Shown: piece by piece, positions 46,123 to 55,009 of the stretch
Position numbering within the stretch: the stretch's first letter is position 1
How the letters are laid out: the number at the start of each line of letters is the position of its first letter
Assembly: GCF_009857915.1 (NCBI RefSeq)
Contig: NZ_WWCM01000005.1
Span: 186,001 to 250,000, forward strand
DNA: 64,000 bases
DNA from: Duganella qianjiadongensis
GTDB lineage: Bacteria > Pseudomonadota > Gammaproteobacteria > Burkholderiales > Burkholderiaceae_D
Direction: 5' to 3'
Notes under the pieces: model-generated
Database searches by the model: none
Seen by the model: only the letters and a program-made list of their open reading frames with translations
What the model was told of the DNA's origin: nothing
Position numbers and translations under genes: made by a program

Positions 46123-46905
46123 ATGCGTACTACTCAGGAATTATTCTCTCTGGCCGGTAAAACGGCATTGGTCACGGGCGGCTCGCGCGGGCTGGGCCTG
46201 CAAATGGCGCTGGCGCTGGGCGAACAGGGCGCCCGCGTGGTGATTTCTTCACGCAAACAGGCTGAGCTGGATCAGGCGGTGGCCTTCCTCGCGCAACGGG
46301 GCATCGCGGCCAGCGCGGTGGCGGCTGACCTGTCCAGCGAAGCGGACGCCGACGCACTGGTGACGGCGGCGCTGGCCCAGCTCGGTCATATCGACATTCT
46401 GATTAACAATGCCGGCGCCAGCTGGGGTGCTCCGGCCGAGGATCATCCGGTTGCTGCTTGGGACAAGGTGATGAACCTGAATATACGCGGCATTTTCCTC
46501 GTGTCGCAACTGGTCGGCAAGCGCTCGATGATTCCGCGCCAGTATGGCCGCATCATCAACATCGCGTCCATTGCCGGTCTGGCCGGCAACCCGCCCGGCA
46601 CCATGCAGACCATCGCCTACAACACCTCCAAAGGCGCGGTGGTGAACTTCACCCGCACGCTGGCCGGCGAGTGGGGCCGCTTCGGCATTACCGTCAATGC
46701 GCTGGCGCCGGGCTTCTTCCCGTCCAAAATGACGCACGGCCTGCTGGCCCAGATGGGGGCCGACCAGCTGGCCAAAGATGCGCCGCTGGGTCGTCTGGGC
46801 GACGATGAAGACCTGAAAGGTGCGGCCGTGCTGTTCGCCTCCGATGCGGGCAAGCATATCACGGGCCAGATACTGGCGGTCGATGGCGGGGTGTCGGCAG
46901 TATGA
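46123..46905 (+). CDS. SDR-family 3-hydroxyacyl/alcohol dehydrogenase
   Basis: 260-residue classical short-chain dehydrogenase: cofactor loop TGGSRGLG (about 18-25), NNAG, catalytic Ser in NIASIAG, YNTSK (Tyr/Lys) and C-terminal GQILAVDGG. The Arg/Ser after strand beta2 (ISSRKQAEL) favours NADP. Its stop overlaps the MDR start by four bases (ATGA). Probably reduces or oxidises hydroxyacyl intermediates in the operon's pathway; the substrate is not visible. Confidence 0.9.
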   Translation: MRTTQELFSLAGKTALVTGGSRGLGLQMALALGEQGARVVISSRKQAELDQAVAFLAQRGIAASAVAADLSSEADADALVTAALAQLGHIDILINNAGASWGAPAEDHPVAAWDKVMNLNIRGIFLVSQLVGKRSMIPRQYGRIINIASIAGLAGNPPGTMQTIAYNTSKGAVVNFTRTLAGEWGRFGITVNALAPGFFPSKMTHGLLAQMGADQLAKDAPLGRLGDDEDLKGAAVLFASDAGKHITGQILAVDGGVSAV

Positions 46906-47924
46906 CGCAGAGTTTGACACTGGATATACCGGCAAGTTATCAGCGCATCGTACTGGCGGCCCGCCCACGCGGGCCCGTCGTGGCGGAAAACTTCCGGCTG
47001 GAGCAAGTGGCTGTGCCCGCACTGGCGGACGGTGAAGTGCTGCTGCGCAACCACTATCTGTCGCTAGACCCGTATATGCGTGGCCGCATGAGCGCGGCCA
47101 AGAGTTATGCCGCTTCGCAGGCACTGGACGAGACCATGATAGGCAATACCGTGGGGCAGGTGGTGGCCAGCCGCCATGCGGATTTTGCCGCCGGCGATTA
47201 CGCTGCCGGTCTGCTGGGCTGGGCTGAAATGGGCGCAGCGCACGGCAGCGCTTTGCGCAAGCTCGATATCGCTCAGGTGCCGCTGTCGGTCTATCTGGGC
47301 GCTGCTGGCATGCCCGGCATGGCGGCCTGGTATGGCCTGACGCAGATCATCCTGCCCAAGGCCGGTGAAACCGTGGTGGTCTCCGCGGCCAGTGGCGCCG
47401 TGGGCAGCGTGGTCGGACAGCTGGCCAAGCTGCGCGGCTGCCGGGTGGTGGGCATCGCCGGTGGCGCTGCCAAATGCGCACATGTGCGCGATGTGCTGGG
47501 CTTTGATGCCTGTGTCGACTACAAGGCAGGCCGGCCGGAGGCCGATCTGGCCGCCGCAACGCCCGATGGGGTTGATGGCATCTTTGAAAATGTCGGCGGC
47601 GCTACTTTGGATGCGGCGCTGGCGCGCACCAATGCGTTTGCGCGCATTGCGCTGTGTGGCCTGATCGGCGGCTTCAACGGGCAGGAAATGCCGCTCAAGA
47701 ATTCGCGCATCCTGCTGATTAAGCGCCTGTCGCTGCGCGGTTTCATCGTCACCGAGCATATGGAGCTGTGGCCGCAAGGCTTGCAGGAGCTGGCTGCGCT
47801 GGTTGCCGCCGGTCAGCTTAAATATCATGAAACCATTGCCGATGGGCTGGCCGCCGCGCCGCAGGCCTTCATCGGCCTGCTGCAAGGCCAGAATCTGGGC
47901 AAACAACTGGTGAGGCTGATCTGA
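46902..47924 (+). CDS. NADP-dependent MDR oxidoreductase (CurA/leukotriene B4 dehydrogenase-like)
   Basis: 340-residue zinc-free medium-chain reductase that usually reduces alpha,beta-unsaturated ketones or acyl chains. N-terminal NHYLSLDPYMRGRMS motif (about 47-61), cofactor loop SAASGAVGSVVGQLAKLRGCRVVGIAGG segment (about 159-186), and GIFENVGGATLDA. Its ATG overlaps the SDR stop and its stop overlaps the GNAT start (TGATG), so SDR-MDR-GNAT are translationally coupled. Confidence 0.9.
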   Translation: MTQSLTLDIPASYQRIVLAARPRGPVVAENFRLEQVAVPALADGEVLLRNHYLSLDPYMRGRMSAAKSYAASQALDETMIGNTVGQVVASRHADFAAGDYAAGLLGWAEMGAAHGSALRKLDIAQVPLSVYLGAAGMPGMAAWYGLTQIILPKAGETVVVSAASGAVGSVVGQLAKLRGCRVVGIAGGAAKCAHVRDVLGFDACVDYKAGRPEADLAAATPDGVDGIFENVGGATLDAALARTNAFARIALCGLIGGFNGQEMPLKNSRILLIKRLSLRGFIVTEHMELWPQGLQELAALVAAGQLKYHETIADGLAAAPQAFIGLLQGQNLGKQLVRLI

Positions 47925-48355
47925 TGAGCGAGAATAAAATGACCGTAACGCTAGGCGACTGGCCGCGCATGAAAGAGCAGGCCCAGCGCATCCGTATGGA
48001 AGTGTTTGTGCAGGAGCAGAACGTTCCCGCCGAACTGGAAATGGACCAGATGGATGCGCTCTGCATCCATGCCATCGCCTACGACGCGGCAGGTGTAGCG
48101 GTAGGCACGGGCCGGCTGCTGCCTGATGGACATATAGGCCGGATGGCGGTGCGCAAAATCGCGCGCGGCAGTGGCGCCGGCGGGCTGATGCTGCAGGCGC
48201 TGATGGCGCGCGCATACGAACGGGGCGACCGCGTGCTGGCGCTGAGTGCCCAGACCCACGCCGCACCGTTCTACCTGCGCCATGGCTTTGTGGTCGAAGG
48301 CGACGAATTCTACGAAGCTGGCATTGCCCACATCAACATGGTGTATCGCTACTGA
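47924..48355 (+). CDS. GNAT family N-acetyltransferase
   Basis: 143-residue acetyl-CoA-dependent acyltransferase (YjcF/ElaA-like): EVFVQEQNVPAELEMDQMD near residues 27-45, GRLLPDGHIGRMAVRKIARGSGAGG (acetyl-CoA pyrophosphate loop, degenerate Q/RxxGxG/A), FYLRHGFVVEGDEF near the end. The substrate is unknown. Start codon shares bases with the MDR stop. Confidence 0.85.
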   Translation: MSENKMTVTLGDWPRMKEQAQRIRMEVFVQEQNVPAELEMDQMDALCIHAIAYDAAGVAVGTGRLLPDGHIGRMAVRKIARGSGAGGLMLQALMARAYERGDRVLALSAQTHAAPFYLRHGFVVEGDEFYEAGIAHINMVYRY

Positions 48356-48368
48356 AAGGCAAGAACTG

Positions 48369-49718
48369 ATGGCTGATTTTATTACCGCACTGAACCGCAA
48401 CCCGCTCACGGGCCGTCTGGCCAAGGCGCTAGGACTGCCCAATCCGGTGGAACTGGCGCGTTGCGAGGCCGGGTATGATGCGGCGCCGTTTGCCGCTAAG
48501 CGCATCGTGCTGCGAGCGGCGGCCAACGGTTACGCGGAAGCAGCCTTGCTGGCTGCGCTGCGCTCCGGTGGCGGAGCGCCGCTGGCCCAGCCCGAAGAGG
48601 AAAAGATCGATATCGTGGTGTTCGATGCCACAGGCTGCGCCACGCCGGCCGATAGCCGCGCCCTGTATGAAACTTTCCACGCGCTGGCGCGCAAGCTGGC
48701 CGTGAACGGTCGGGTACTGATCGTCGCGGCGCTGCATGAAGCAGGCGCCGATCCGGTGGCGCTGGCTGCGGCACGCGGGGTGGAGGGCTTTGCCCGTTCG
48801 CTGGGCAAGGAACTGGGCCGCAAAGGCGTGACGGTGAATACGGCCTATGTGGCGCGTGATGCCGTGCAGCGGCTGGAAGGCGTGGTGCGCTTCTTCTGCG
48901 GCGTGCAGACCACCTATGTTTCCGGCCAGGCAGTCAGCGTGACCAGCACGGCGGCGGCGCCGGCACATCTGCCTTACAGCGCGGCACTGGCGGGCAAGGT
49001 GGCGCTGGTGACGGGGAGCGCACGCGGCATCGGTCTGGCGGTGGCGCAGCGGCTGCTGCAGGAGGGCGCGCAGGTGGTCTGCCTCGATGTGCCCGCAGTG
49101 GAGCAGGAACTACAGCAGACCTGTAGCCGCATAGGTGCCAGCGCGCTGGCGCTCGATATTACGGCAGACGATGCGCCTGCGCGCCTGTCCGCCTACTTCC
49201 GCGAGCATTTCGGCGGACTCGATATTCTGATCCACAACGCCGGCATCACGCGCGACCGCACCATCGCCAACATGACGCAAGCGCAGTGGGAACAGGTTGT
49301 GTCGGTGAATTTCGCCGCCATCACTGCGCTAGATGGCGTGCTGATGAACGATGGCACGCTGCGCGATGGTGGCCGTGTGGTCTGCCTGTCCTCGATCAGT
49401 GGCATCGCCGGTAATTTCGGCCAGACCAACTATGCCTATACCAAGGCGGCGCTGACGGCCTATGTGGCGGCGCAGGCGGGCCGGCTGGGCAAGCGCGGGA
49501 TCTGCATGAATGCTGTGGCGCCCGGCTTTATCGAGACGGCGATGACGGCCAAGATGCCTTTCCTGATGCGGGAAATGGGGCGGCGCCTGAACTCAGTCCA
49601 GCAGGGCGGCCAGCCACGCGATGCGGCGGAACTGATTACCTTCCTCGCCACGCCCGGCGCATACGGTCTGACGGGCAATACCATCCGCGTCTGCGGACAA
49701 GGACTGATCGGCGCCTGA
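48369..49718 (+). CDS. High-molecular-weight FabG-type 3-oxoacyl-ACP/CoA reductase
   Basis: 449-residue two-domain FabG (FabG4 type). The first 200 residues are a degenerate Rossmann domain without a usable cofactor loop; the C-terminal catalytic SDR domain starts around residue 205 (GKVALVTGSARGIGLAVAQ), with NAGITRDRTIANM, catalytic Ser in CLSSISG, YAYTKAAL (Tyr/Lys) and GFIETAMT. HMwFabGs generally use 3-oxoacyl-CoA with NADH. The start at 48369 begins MADFITALNRNPLTG; an open frame upstream overlaps the GNAT gene. Last gene of the lipid operon, 13 bases after GNAT. Confidence 0.92.
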   Translation: MADFITALNRNPLTGRLAKALGLPNPVELARCEAGYDAAPFAAKRIVLRAAANGYAEAALLAALRSGGGAPLAQPEEEKIDIVVFDATGCATPADSRALYETFHALARKLAVNGRVLIVAALHEAGADPVALAAARGVEGFARSLGKELGRKGVTVNTAYVARDAVQRLEGVVRFFCGVQTTYVSGQAVSVTSTAAAPAHLPYSAALAGKVALVTGSARGIGLAVAQRLLQEGAQVVCLDVPAVEQELQQTCSRIGASALALDITADDAPARLSAYFREHFGGLDILIHNAGITRDRTIANMTQAQWEQVVSVNFAAITALDGVLMNDGTLRDGGRVVCLSSISGIAGNFGQTNYAYTKAALTAYVAAQAGRLGKRGICMNAVAPGFIETAMTAKMPFLMREMGRRLNSVQQGGQPRDAAELITFLATPGAYGLTGNTIRVCGQGLIGA

Positions 49719-49753
49719 GCTGGCGCCGGTCTTTCTGCCACGGCAGCGGAGGT

Positions 49754-50497
49754 CTAGTGCACCTGTACTTCGTGCAGGGTAGCGGGCGCCTGCGCGTACA
49801 GCTTCACCACGGTGGAGGTGCGGGTGCCGTAAGCCGGGCTTTCGATGCGCACGGCCGACAGCATGCGTTCGACGTCGAGCGAGACACCGGTTTCCGGTAA
49901 GCGCATGTCCGGCGCCGTCGTAGTGTCGGACAGCATTTCGAAATAGGCTTCATCGGGCGCGCCCAGACATAGCAGGCTGGCGAACTGGGCTTTGGTCTTG
50001 ACCACTTTCGGCCACGGTGCGTCCAGCAGCGCATTCGACAGGCCATACACGCCGGGCTCCAGCGGCTTGCCGTTGCGGGGATCGGCGTCGCCACGGTTGG
50101 CGTACCAGATCAGCGTCTTGCCGTCGCTGAGCACCAGATTGAAGCCGTTGTAGGCCTGTGCTCCGGGGCGGATCTGCGCCACGTATTCTTCCGGCGTCAT
50201 ACTGCCAGCCAGAAAATCAGCCACCAGCCTGCCGCGCGAAGGCGCATCGTCGCGGTGTTCGGCCGGTGCCCGTATATTGGTGATCGCGGCAAAGCGCGAC
50301 GACGGGCCGCCATCCTCGGCGTGGGTAATGCCCATCCAGCTGCCACCGGCCTGCAGGTCGCGCCCCGCATAAATGCGCGGGTGCTCGGGCCAGTAGCCCG
50401 CCGCTGCGGTGGCGCGCTGATAGAATTCGTCGCGGTTGGCGGCGGCAATCAGCGGGACGGCCGGCACGACTTGCCATGCAAAGACGATCAGGCACAT
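49754..50497 (-). CDS. NRDE/TANGO2 family protein
   Basis: 247-residue member of the Ntn-like TANGO2 family, named for the N-R-D-E motif seen here at AANRDEFYQR near the N-terminus; Cys2 (MCLIVFAWQ) is the conserved residue that could become an N-terminal nucleophile. Also WPEHPRIYAGRDLQAGGSWMG and YNGFNLVLSDG. Proposed eukaryotic roles include haem and lipid metabolism; the bacterial role is not known. Its first ten bases overlap the 3' end of the DUF4936 gene. Confidence 0.9.
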   Translation of the reverse strand: MCLIVFAWQVVPAVPLIAAANRDEFYQRATAAAGYWPEHPRIYAGRDLQAGGSWMGITHAEDGGPSSRFAAITNIRAPAEHRDDAPSRGRLVADFLAGSMTPEEYVAQIRPGAQAYNGFNLVLSDGKTLIWYANRGDADPRNGKPLEPGVYGLSNALLDAPWPKVVKTKAQFASLLCLGAPDEAYFEMLSDTTTAPDMRLPETGVSLDVERMLSAVRIESPAYGTRTSTVVKLYAQAPATLHEVQVH

Positions 50498-50775
50498 GGC
50501 ACGACATCCACAAAAACTTCGCTATGGCGTTCACCGCTGATGTAGCGGCTCAGACCAGCCTGCGCAACGGCCTGAGCCAGCGTGTCGGCGAATTCCGGCG
50601 CGGTGGCGCCATACACTTCCATCCACGTCTGCACACCGTCCTTGCTTTCCGGGCGGCGCTTGAGAGCGGTCTGTACGCCACTGGCCGCAGCCAGACCGGC
50701 TTGCATGGCCTGTACTTGCGGCAGCAATGCATCCGCCAGCGTCTGGTCGACGCGGTAATAGATGTACAGATCCAT
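50488..50775 (-). CDS. DUF4936 family protein
   Basis: 95-residue cytoplasmic protein: MDLYIYYRV start, TWMEVYGAT centre, ERHSEVFVDV end, compatible with a ferredoxin-like fold. Known mainly from Betaproteobacteria, between ygfZ and an NRDE-family gene as here. One base separates it from ygfZ and it overlaps the NRDE gene, so it is the middle of a three-gene operon. Function unknown. Confidence 0.85.
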   Translation of the reverse strand: MDLYIYYRVDQTLADALLPQVQAMQAGLAAASGVQTALKRRPESKDGVQTWMEVYGATAPEFADTLAQAVAQAGLSRYISGERHSEVFVDVVPCA

Positions 50776-50776
50776 A

Positions 50777-51793
50777 TCAGACGTCGAGCGCGTCCAGCAC
50801 GTAAGGCATGGGGTGGAATTCCAGCGCCGTCCCTTCGGCTGAGCCCAGCCGCACGGAAGCGGCTTCGATCGCGGCCAGCTTCATTTCCACCAGCGCGTCG
50901 ATGCCGCCACGGCCGTTCGGCGCCGTGTTGACGATCATGCCGCAAGGCTGCTCGGGGTCTGCCGTGGCAAATACTTCGGCGCCGGCGACAGCGGCCGGAT
51001 CCTGTATCGTCACCAGCGTGGTGCGGCGCTTGAGTTTGCCCAGATACTGGCTGCGTGCCACGATCTCCTGACCGGGATAGCAACCCTTCTTGAAGTTGAC
51101 GCCGCCCAGCAGTTCGAAATTGACCATCTGCGGGACAAACTGTTCCTGTGTCGCTTTGCCGATCTGCGGCACGCCCGCGTGGATGGCGGACAGGTGCCAT
51201 GCGGCGGCATCGCCCACCGTCAGACGCTCGGCCAGTTCCGGCAGGACGGTACGGGCCACATCCTTGCTCATCAGCCACTGGTAGCGCGCTGCGCCCAGAG
51301 CGTCGGCCAGACGGATTACCGTGCCCAGCGGATGGCTGATCTTGCTGTAAGGCCGCGCCGGCAGCGGTTCGAACCAGGTCTGCAGCACGGCTTCGGCCAG
51401 GCCGCCGCCCAGCCCGATGACGACTTCGTGCTCGGGCATTTCGCTTGCATCGCTGAGCTTGGTCTTGGCGCGCAGCACGAACATCGACAGGCGCTTCTGC
51501 ACGGCGGCCTGGATTTCGCGCGGCAGTTGCAGCAGCAGGGTGCTACCGCTGCGCCACATGAGGAAGGACGCCAGCATGCGTCCCTTGGGCGAGCAGTAGC
51601 CGGCCAGTCGGGCTTCGTCGGCACCCAGATGTTCGACATCATTGGTCAGCTGGCCATGCAGGAAGTGGGCGGATTCCTCGCCGTCGAGGGCAATCAGACC
51701 CTGATCGAGTAGCGGCGCGACAAAGCCGGCGGCCAGCTGGGTGGTGTTCAGGGATTGCGCTTTGGGCGCTAATAATTCGTTCCAGATAGACAT
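50777..51793 (-). CDS. ygfZ: Folate-binding protein YgfZ, iron-sulfur enzyme maintenance
   Basis: 338-residue tetrahydrofolate-binding protein needed for activity of certain iron-sulfur enzymes such as MiaB. GcvT-like fold with the YgfZ signature KKGCYPGQE (236-244; conserved Cys238) and HFLHGQLTNDV (43-53). First gene of the ygfZ-DUF4936-NRDE operon, divergent from mltG. Confidence 0.94.
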   Translation of the reverse strand: MSIWNELLAPKAQSLNTTQLAAGFVAPLLDQGLIALDGEESAHFLHGQLTNDVEHLGADEARLAGYCSPKGRMLASFLMWRSGSTLLLQLPREIQAAVQKRLSMFVLRAKTKLSDASEMPEHEVVIGLGGGLAEAVLQTWFEPLPARPYSKISHPLGTVIRLADALGAARYQWLMSKDVARTVLPELAERLTVGDAAAWHLSAIHAGVPQIGKATQEQFVPQMVNFELLGGVNFKKGCYPGQEIVARSQYLGKLKRRTTLVTIQDPAAVAGAEVFATADPEQPCGMIVNTAPNGRGGIDALVEMKLAAIEAASVRLGSAEGTALEFHPMPYVLDALDV

Positions 51794-51957
51794 AATTTTT
51801 CGATTTAACGATTAAAGCATTATCATTACGGGCTCATTATAGTGATGTCGAGCAGATCGCGTCGGACACGGCGCAAAACATGACACTGGCGTTGCCAGCC
51901 AAGAACTGGCAAGCTGTGCGATTTAGTAGACAATAGACCCACAATCCCGTCCCGACC

Positions 51958-52947
51958 ATGGCATTTGTTAAGAAAATAATCATATTGCTCTTTATGAGCG
52001 CGCTCGCCGGTGCAGGCTATTTTATGTACTGGTCGCAGCATCCCATCGTCGGGGATGAAGTCGAAGCGATAGAATTCTCCATTACTCCCGGTAGCGGTGC
52101 GCATGCTGCGGGGCAGCAGATCGCGGAAGCCGGTGCGCCGGTGCAGCCCTTGCTGTTCAACCTGCTGGCGCGGATCACCAGCAAGAGCAGCAAGCTCAAA
52201 GCCGGTACCTACGAACTCAAGCCCGGTACCACGCCGCTGGGATTGCTGGACCAGCTGGTGCGCGGCGAATTTGCCCAGGAACAGCTGACCATCATCGAAG
52301 GCTGGACCTTCCGCCAGATGCGCGCTGCCATCGCCGCCCATCAGGGCCTCAAGCACGACTCTATCGCCTTGTCCGACAAGGAGCTGCTGAGTGCCATCGG
52401 TTCGGAATACACCCAGGCGGAGGGCCTGTTCTTCCCCGATACCTATCTGTTTGCCAAAGGTTCGAGCGACCTGCATATCTACCGCCAGGCGCACGCCATG
52501 CTGCTGACCCGGCTCAACGATGCGTGGGCCCGGCGCGATCCGGCCTTGCCTTACAAGACGCCTTACGATGCGTTGATCATGGCTTCGATCGTGGAAAAGG
52601 AAACTGGCCAGAAGTCCGAACGCGGCATGATCGCCGGCGTGTTCGTCAACCGCCTTAAAATCGGCATGATGCTGCAGACCGATCCCACCGTGATCTACGG
52701 CATGGGCGCCCGCTACGACGGCAAGATCCGCAAATCGGATCTGGAAACGGACACGCCGTACAATACCTATACGCGCAACGGCCTGCCGCCTACGCCTATC
52801 GCTTTGCCGGGCGTGCAGTCGCTGGCAGCGGCGCTGGCGCCAGCTAAGACGGGCGCCCTGTATTTTGTTTCCAAGGGCAACGGCACCAGCCAGTTCTCCG
52901 ATAATTTGACTGACCATAACCGGGCGGTCAACAAGTACCAAAGATAA
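51958..52947 (+). CDS. mltG: Endolytic murein transglycosylase MltG
   Basis: Inner-membrane lytic transglycosylase that cuts nascent peptidoglycan strands and helps set glycan length. One N-terminal membrane helix (IIILLFMSALAGAGYFMYW, about 7-25), LysM-like subdomain (about 38-105), YceG catalytic domain with EGLFFPDTYLF, catalytic Glu213 in ASIVEKETG, LQTDPTVIYGMG, YNTYTRNGLPPTPI. 329 residues, normal length. Three bases before tmk: start of the mltG-tmk-holB-pilZ run. Confidence 0.96.
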   Translation: MAFVKKIIILLFMSALAGAGYFMYWSQHPIVGDEVEAIEFSITPGSGAHAAGQQIAEAGAPVQPLLFNLLARITSKSSKLKAGTYELKPGTTPLGLLDQLVRGEFAQEQLTIIEGWTFRQMRAAIAAHQGLKHDSIALSDKELLSAIGSEYTQAEGLFFPDTYLFAKGSSDLHIYRQAHAMLLTRLNDAWARRDPALPYKTPYDALIMASIVEKETGQKSERGMIAGVFVNRLKIGMMLQTDPTVIYGMGARYDGKIRKSDLETDTPYNTYTRNGLPPTPIALPGVQSLAAALAPAKTGALYFVSKGNGTSQFSDNLTDHNRAVNKYQR

Positions 52948-52950
52948 TCA

Positions 52951-53574
52951 ATGACTCAACAACGCGGTAAATTCATCACTTTCGAAGGCATAGACGGTGC
53001 CGGAAAATCCACCCACATTGCCTTTGTCAGCGCCCATATCCAGCGCGCAGGTATAGCGCTGGTGAGCTCGCGTGAACCGGGCGGCACGCCACTGGGCGAA
53101 AAGCTGCGCGATCTGGTGCTGCACGAAAAAATGCATCTGGAAACCGAAGCGCTGCTGATGTTCGCCAGCCGGCGCGAGCATATTGCGCAGGTGATCGCGC
53201 CGGCACTGGAACGCGGCGCATGGGCGCTGTCCGACCGCTTCACCGATGCCAGCTTCGCCTATCAGGGCGGTGGCCGCGGCCTGGCCTTGAGCAAGCTCGA
53301 TGCGCTCGAGCAGTGGGTGCATCCCGATCTGCAGCCGGACCTGACTTTCCTGTTCGATGTGCCGCTGGACGTGGCACGCGCGCGGCTCGATGCCACGCGC
53401 GATCTGGACAAGTTCGAGCAGGAAAAAGCGGATTTCTTTGCCGCTACCCGTAACGAGTACCTGCGCCGCGCGGCCCAGTTCCCGCAGCGTTTCCGTATCA
53501 TCGATTCGACCCGCAGCATCGAAGCCATCCAGGCCGAACTGGCCAGCATACTTGATGCTTTGCTGGCTGCCTGA
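52951..53574 (+). CDS. tmk: Thymidylate kinase
   Basis: dTMP + ATP to dTDP. 207 residues: P-loop [12 protein letters not shown] (9-20), [32 protein letters not shown], and the LID region downstream. Coupled in an operon, three bases after mltG and three before holB. Confidence 0.97.
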   Translation: MTQQRGKFITFEGIDGAGKSTHIAFVSAHIQRAGIALVSSREPGGTPLGEKLRDLVLHEKMHLETEALLMFASRREHIAQVIAPALERGAWALSDRFTDASFAYQGGGRGLALSKLDALEQWVHPDLQPDLTFLFDVPLDVARARLDATRDLDKFEQEKADFFAATRNEYLRRAAQFPQRFRIIDSTRSIEAIQAELASILDALLAA

Positions 53575-53577
53575 ACG

Positions 53578-54612
53578 ATGAGCGCGACCCTATACCCATG
53601 GCAGCAGGCCGCGTGGCAGCAGCTGCAGACGCTGCGCAGCCGCATGCCGCACGCTATCCTGTTCCACGGCGCTGCCGGTACCGGCAAGGCCGATTTCATC
53701 GAGCGCTTTGCCCAGAGTCTGCTGTGCGAGGCGGTGCTGGCGGACGGCCATGCCTGCGGCCATTGCGCGTCCTGCGGCTGGTTCCTGCAGGCGAATCACC
53801 CCGACTACCGGCGCATCCGGCCGGAAGCGCTGGAGGACGAACTGCCAGCCGACGGCGAGGACGGCGAGGGGGAAACCAAAAAGACCGCCAAGTCCAGCAA
53901 GACGCCATCGCGCGAGATCAAGATCGAGCAGATCCGTAATCTGGCCGACTTCATGAATATTTCCACCCACCGTCAGGGCTTGCGTGTGGTGGTGCTGTAT
54001 CCGGCCGAAGCGCTCAATCTGCCTGCCTCGAATGCCTTGCTGAAGACGCTGGAAGAACCGCCACCGGGAACCGTGTTCCTGCTGTCGAGTAATAGTCTGG
54101 ACCGCTTGCTACCTACTATTTTGTCGCGCTGCCGCAAGTTCGCGCTGCCCATGCCCAGCCATGCGGAGGCGCTGGCCTGGCTCAAGGCGCAGGGTGTGCC
54201 TGATGCCGATAGTTGGTTGCGCGAGCAGGGCGGTGCGCCACTGACGGCGCTGGCCCAGGCGGAAGGCGGCAACCGGGAGGAACTGGAAATACTGCTGCAG
54301 ATGCTGGCCCGGCCCAGTGTGGAAAATGCGCTGCGGGTGGCGGACAAGCTACAGAAATTGCCACTTAGTACGCAGGTTTCCTGTTTGCAGCGCTGGCTTT
54401 ATGATGTGTTTTCCTACAAACTGGCGGGAAATATCCGTTACTATCCGCGCTACCAGAAGGAACTGGCGCAACTGGCCGAGAAGATCCATGTGAGCCGGCT
54501 GCTGGCAGCGATCAAACGGGCTAACGAACGGCGCGCGGTGGCTGATCATCCCTTGTCGCCCAAGCTGTTCCTTGAGGATATGTTGCTCGATTATGCGGCT
54601 TGCTGCGCCTGA
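53578..54612 (+). CDS. holB: DNA polymerase III subunit delta-prime
   Basis: Clamp-loader component, 344 residues. Walker-A-like HGAAGTGKADF (about 27-37; delta-prime does not hydrolyse ATP), zinc module CEAV...CGHCASC (about 47-63), an acidic/lysine linker (DGEDGEGETKKTAKSSK, about 95-111) longer than in E. coli, NALLKTLEEPPPGT and LSRCRKF (sensor 1 region). Standard operon position between tmk and pilZ. Confidence 0.95.
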   Translation: MSATLYPWQQAAWQQLQTLRSRMPHAILFHGAAGTGKADFIERFAQSLLCEAVLADGHACGHCASCGWFLQANHPDYRRIRPEALEDELPADGEDGEGETKKTAKSSKTPSREIKIEQIRNLADFMNISTHRQGLRVVVLYPAEALNLPASNALLKTLEEPPPGTVFLLSSNSLDRLLPTILSRCRKFALPMPSHAEALAWLKAQGVPDADSWLREQGGAPLTALAQAEGGNREELEILLQMLARPSVENALRVADKLQKLPLSTQVSCLQRWLYDVFSYKLAGNIRYYPRYQKELAQLAEKIHVSRLLAAIKRANERRAVADHPLSPKLFLEDMLLDYAACCA

Positions 54613-54622
54613 GGAAACCACC

Positions 54623-55003
54623 ATGTCCACCGTCAACCCCATCACCCAGACTGCTGCGCCGCTGGCGCGGCCTACGGTGCTGTCGCTGGCGATCAAGGAA
54701 AAGGCTGCCCTGTATGCGGCCTACATGCCGTTTCTGAAGAACGGCGGCATGTTCGTGCCTACCCAGAAGCCCTACAAGATAGGCGACGAAATCTATCTGA
54801 TCTTGTCGCTGATGGACGATCCGAATAAATACCCGATCGCCGGCAAAGTCGCATGGATTACCCCTGCTGGCGCCAATAACAACCGCGCCCAAGGGATAGG
54901 CGTGCATTTCCCCGACGACGAAAGCGGCCAGCGGGCCCGTCTGCGGATTGAAGAATTTCTCGGTGCGGCGCTACGTTCGGCCCGCGCTACCCACACCATC
55001 TGA
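54623..55003 (+). CDS. pilZ: PilZ domain protein, type IV pilus biogenesis
   Basis: 126-residue PilZ-type protein required for type IV pilus assembly in related bacteria. Core from about residue 12: LSLAIKEKAALYAAYMPFL, GGMFVPTQ, KVAWITPAG, QGIGVHF. It lacks the RxxxR motif, so like P. aeruginosa PilZ it probably does not bind c-di-GMP. The start at 54623 has GAGGAAA upstream; an earlier in-frame ATG overlaps holB. Confidence 0.93.
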   Translation: MSTVNPITQTAAPLARPTVLSLAIKEKAALYAAYMPFLKNGGMFVPTQKPYKIGDEIYLILSLMDDPNKYPIAGKVAWITPAGANNNRAQGIGVHFPDDESGQRARLRIEEFLGAALRSARATHTI

Positions 55004-55009
55004 CTTTCC

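Noticed and set aside
53578-54612. holB as a possible ATPase because of GTGK
   Set aside because: The delta-prime family keeps a degenerate P-loop and zinc module; context in the tmk-holB-pilZ operon is decisive.
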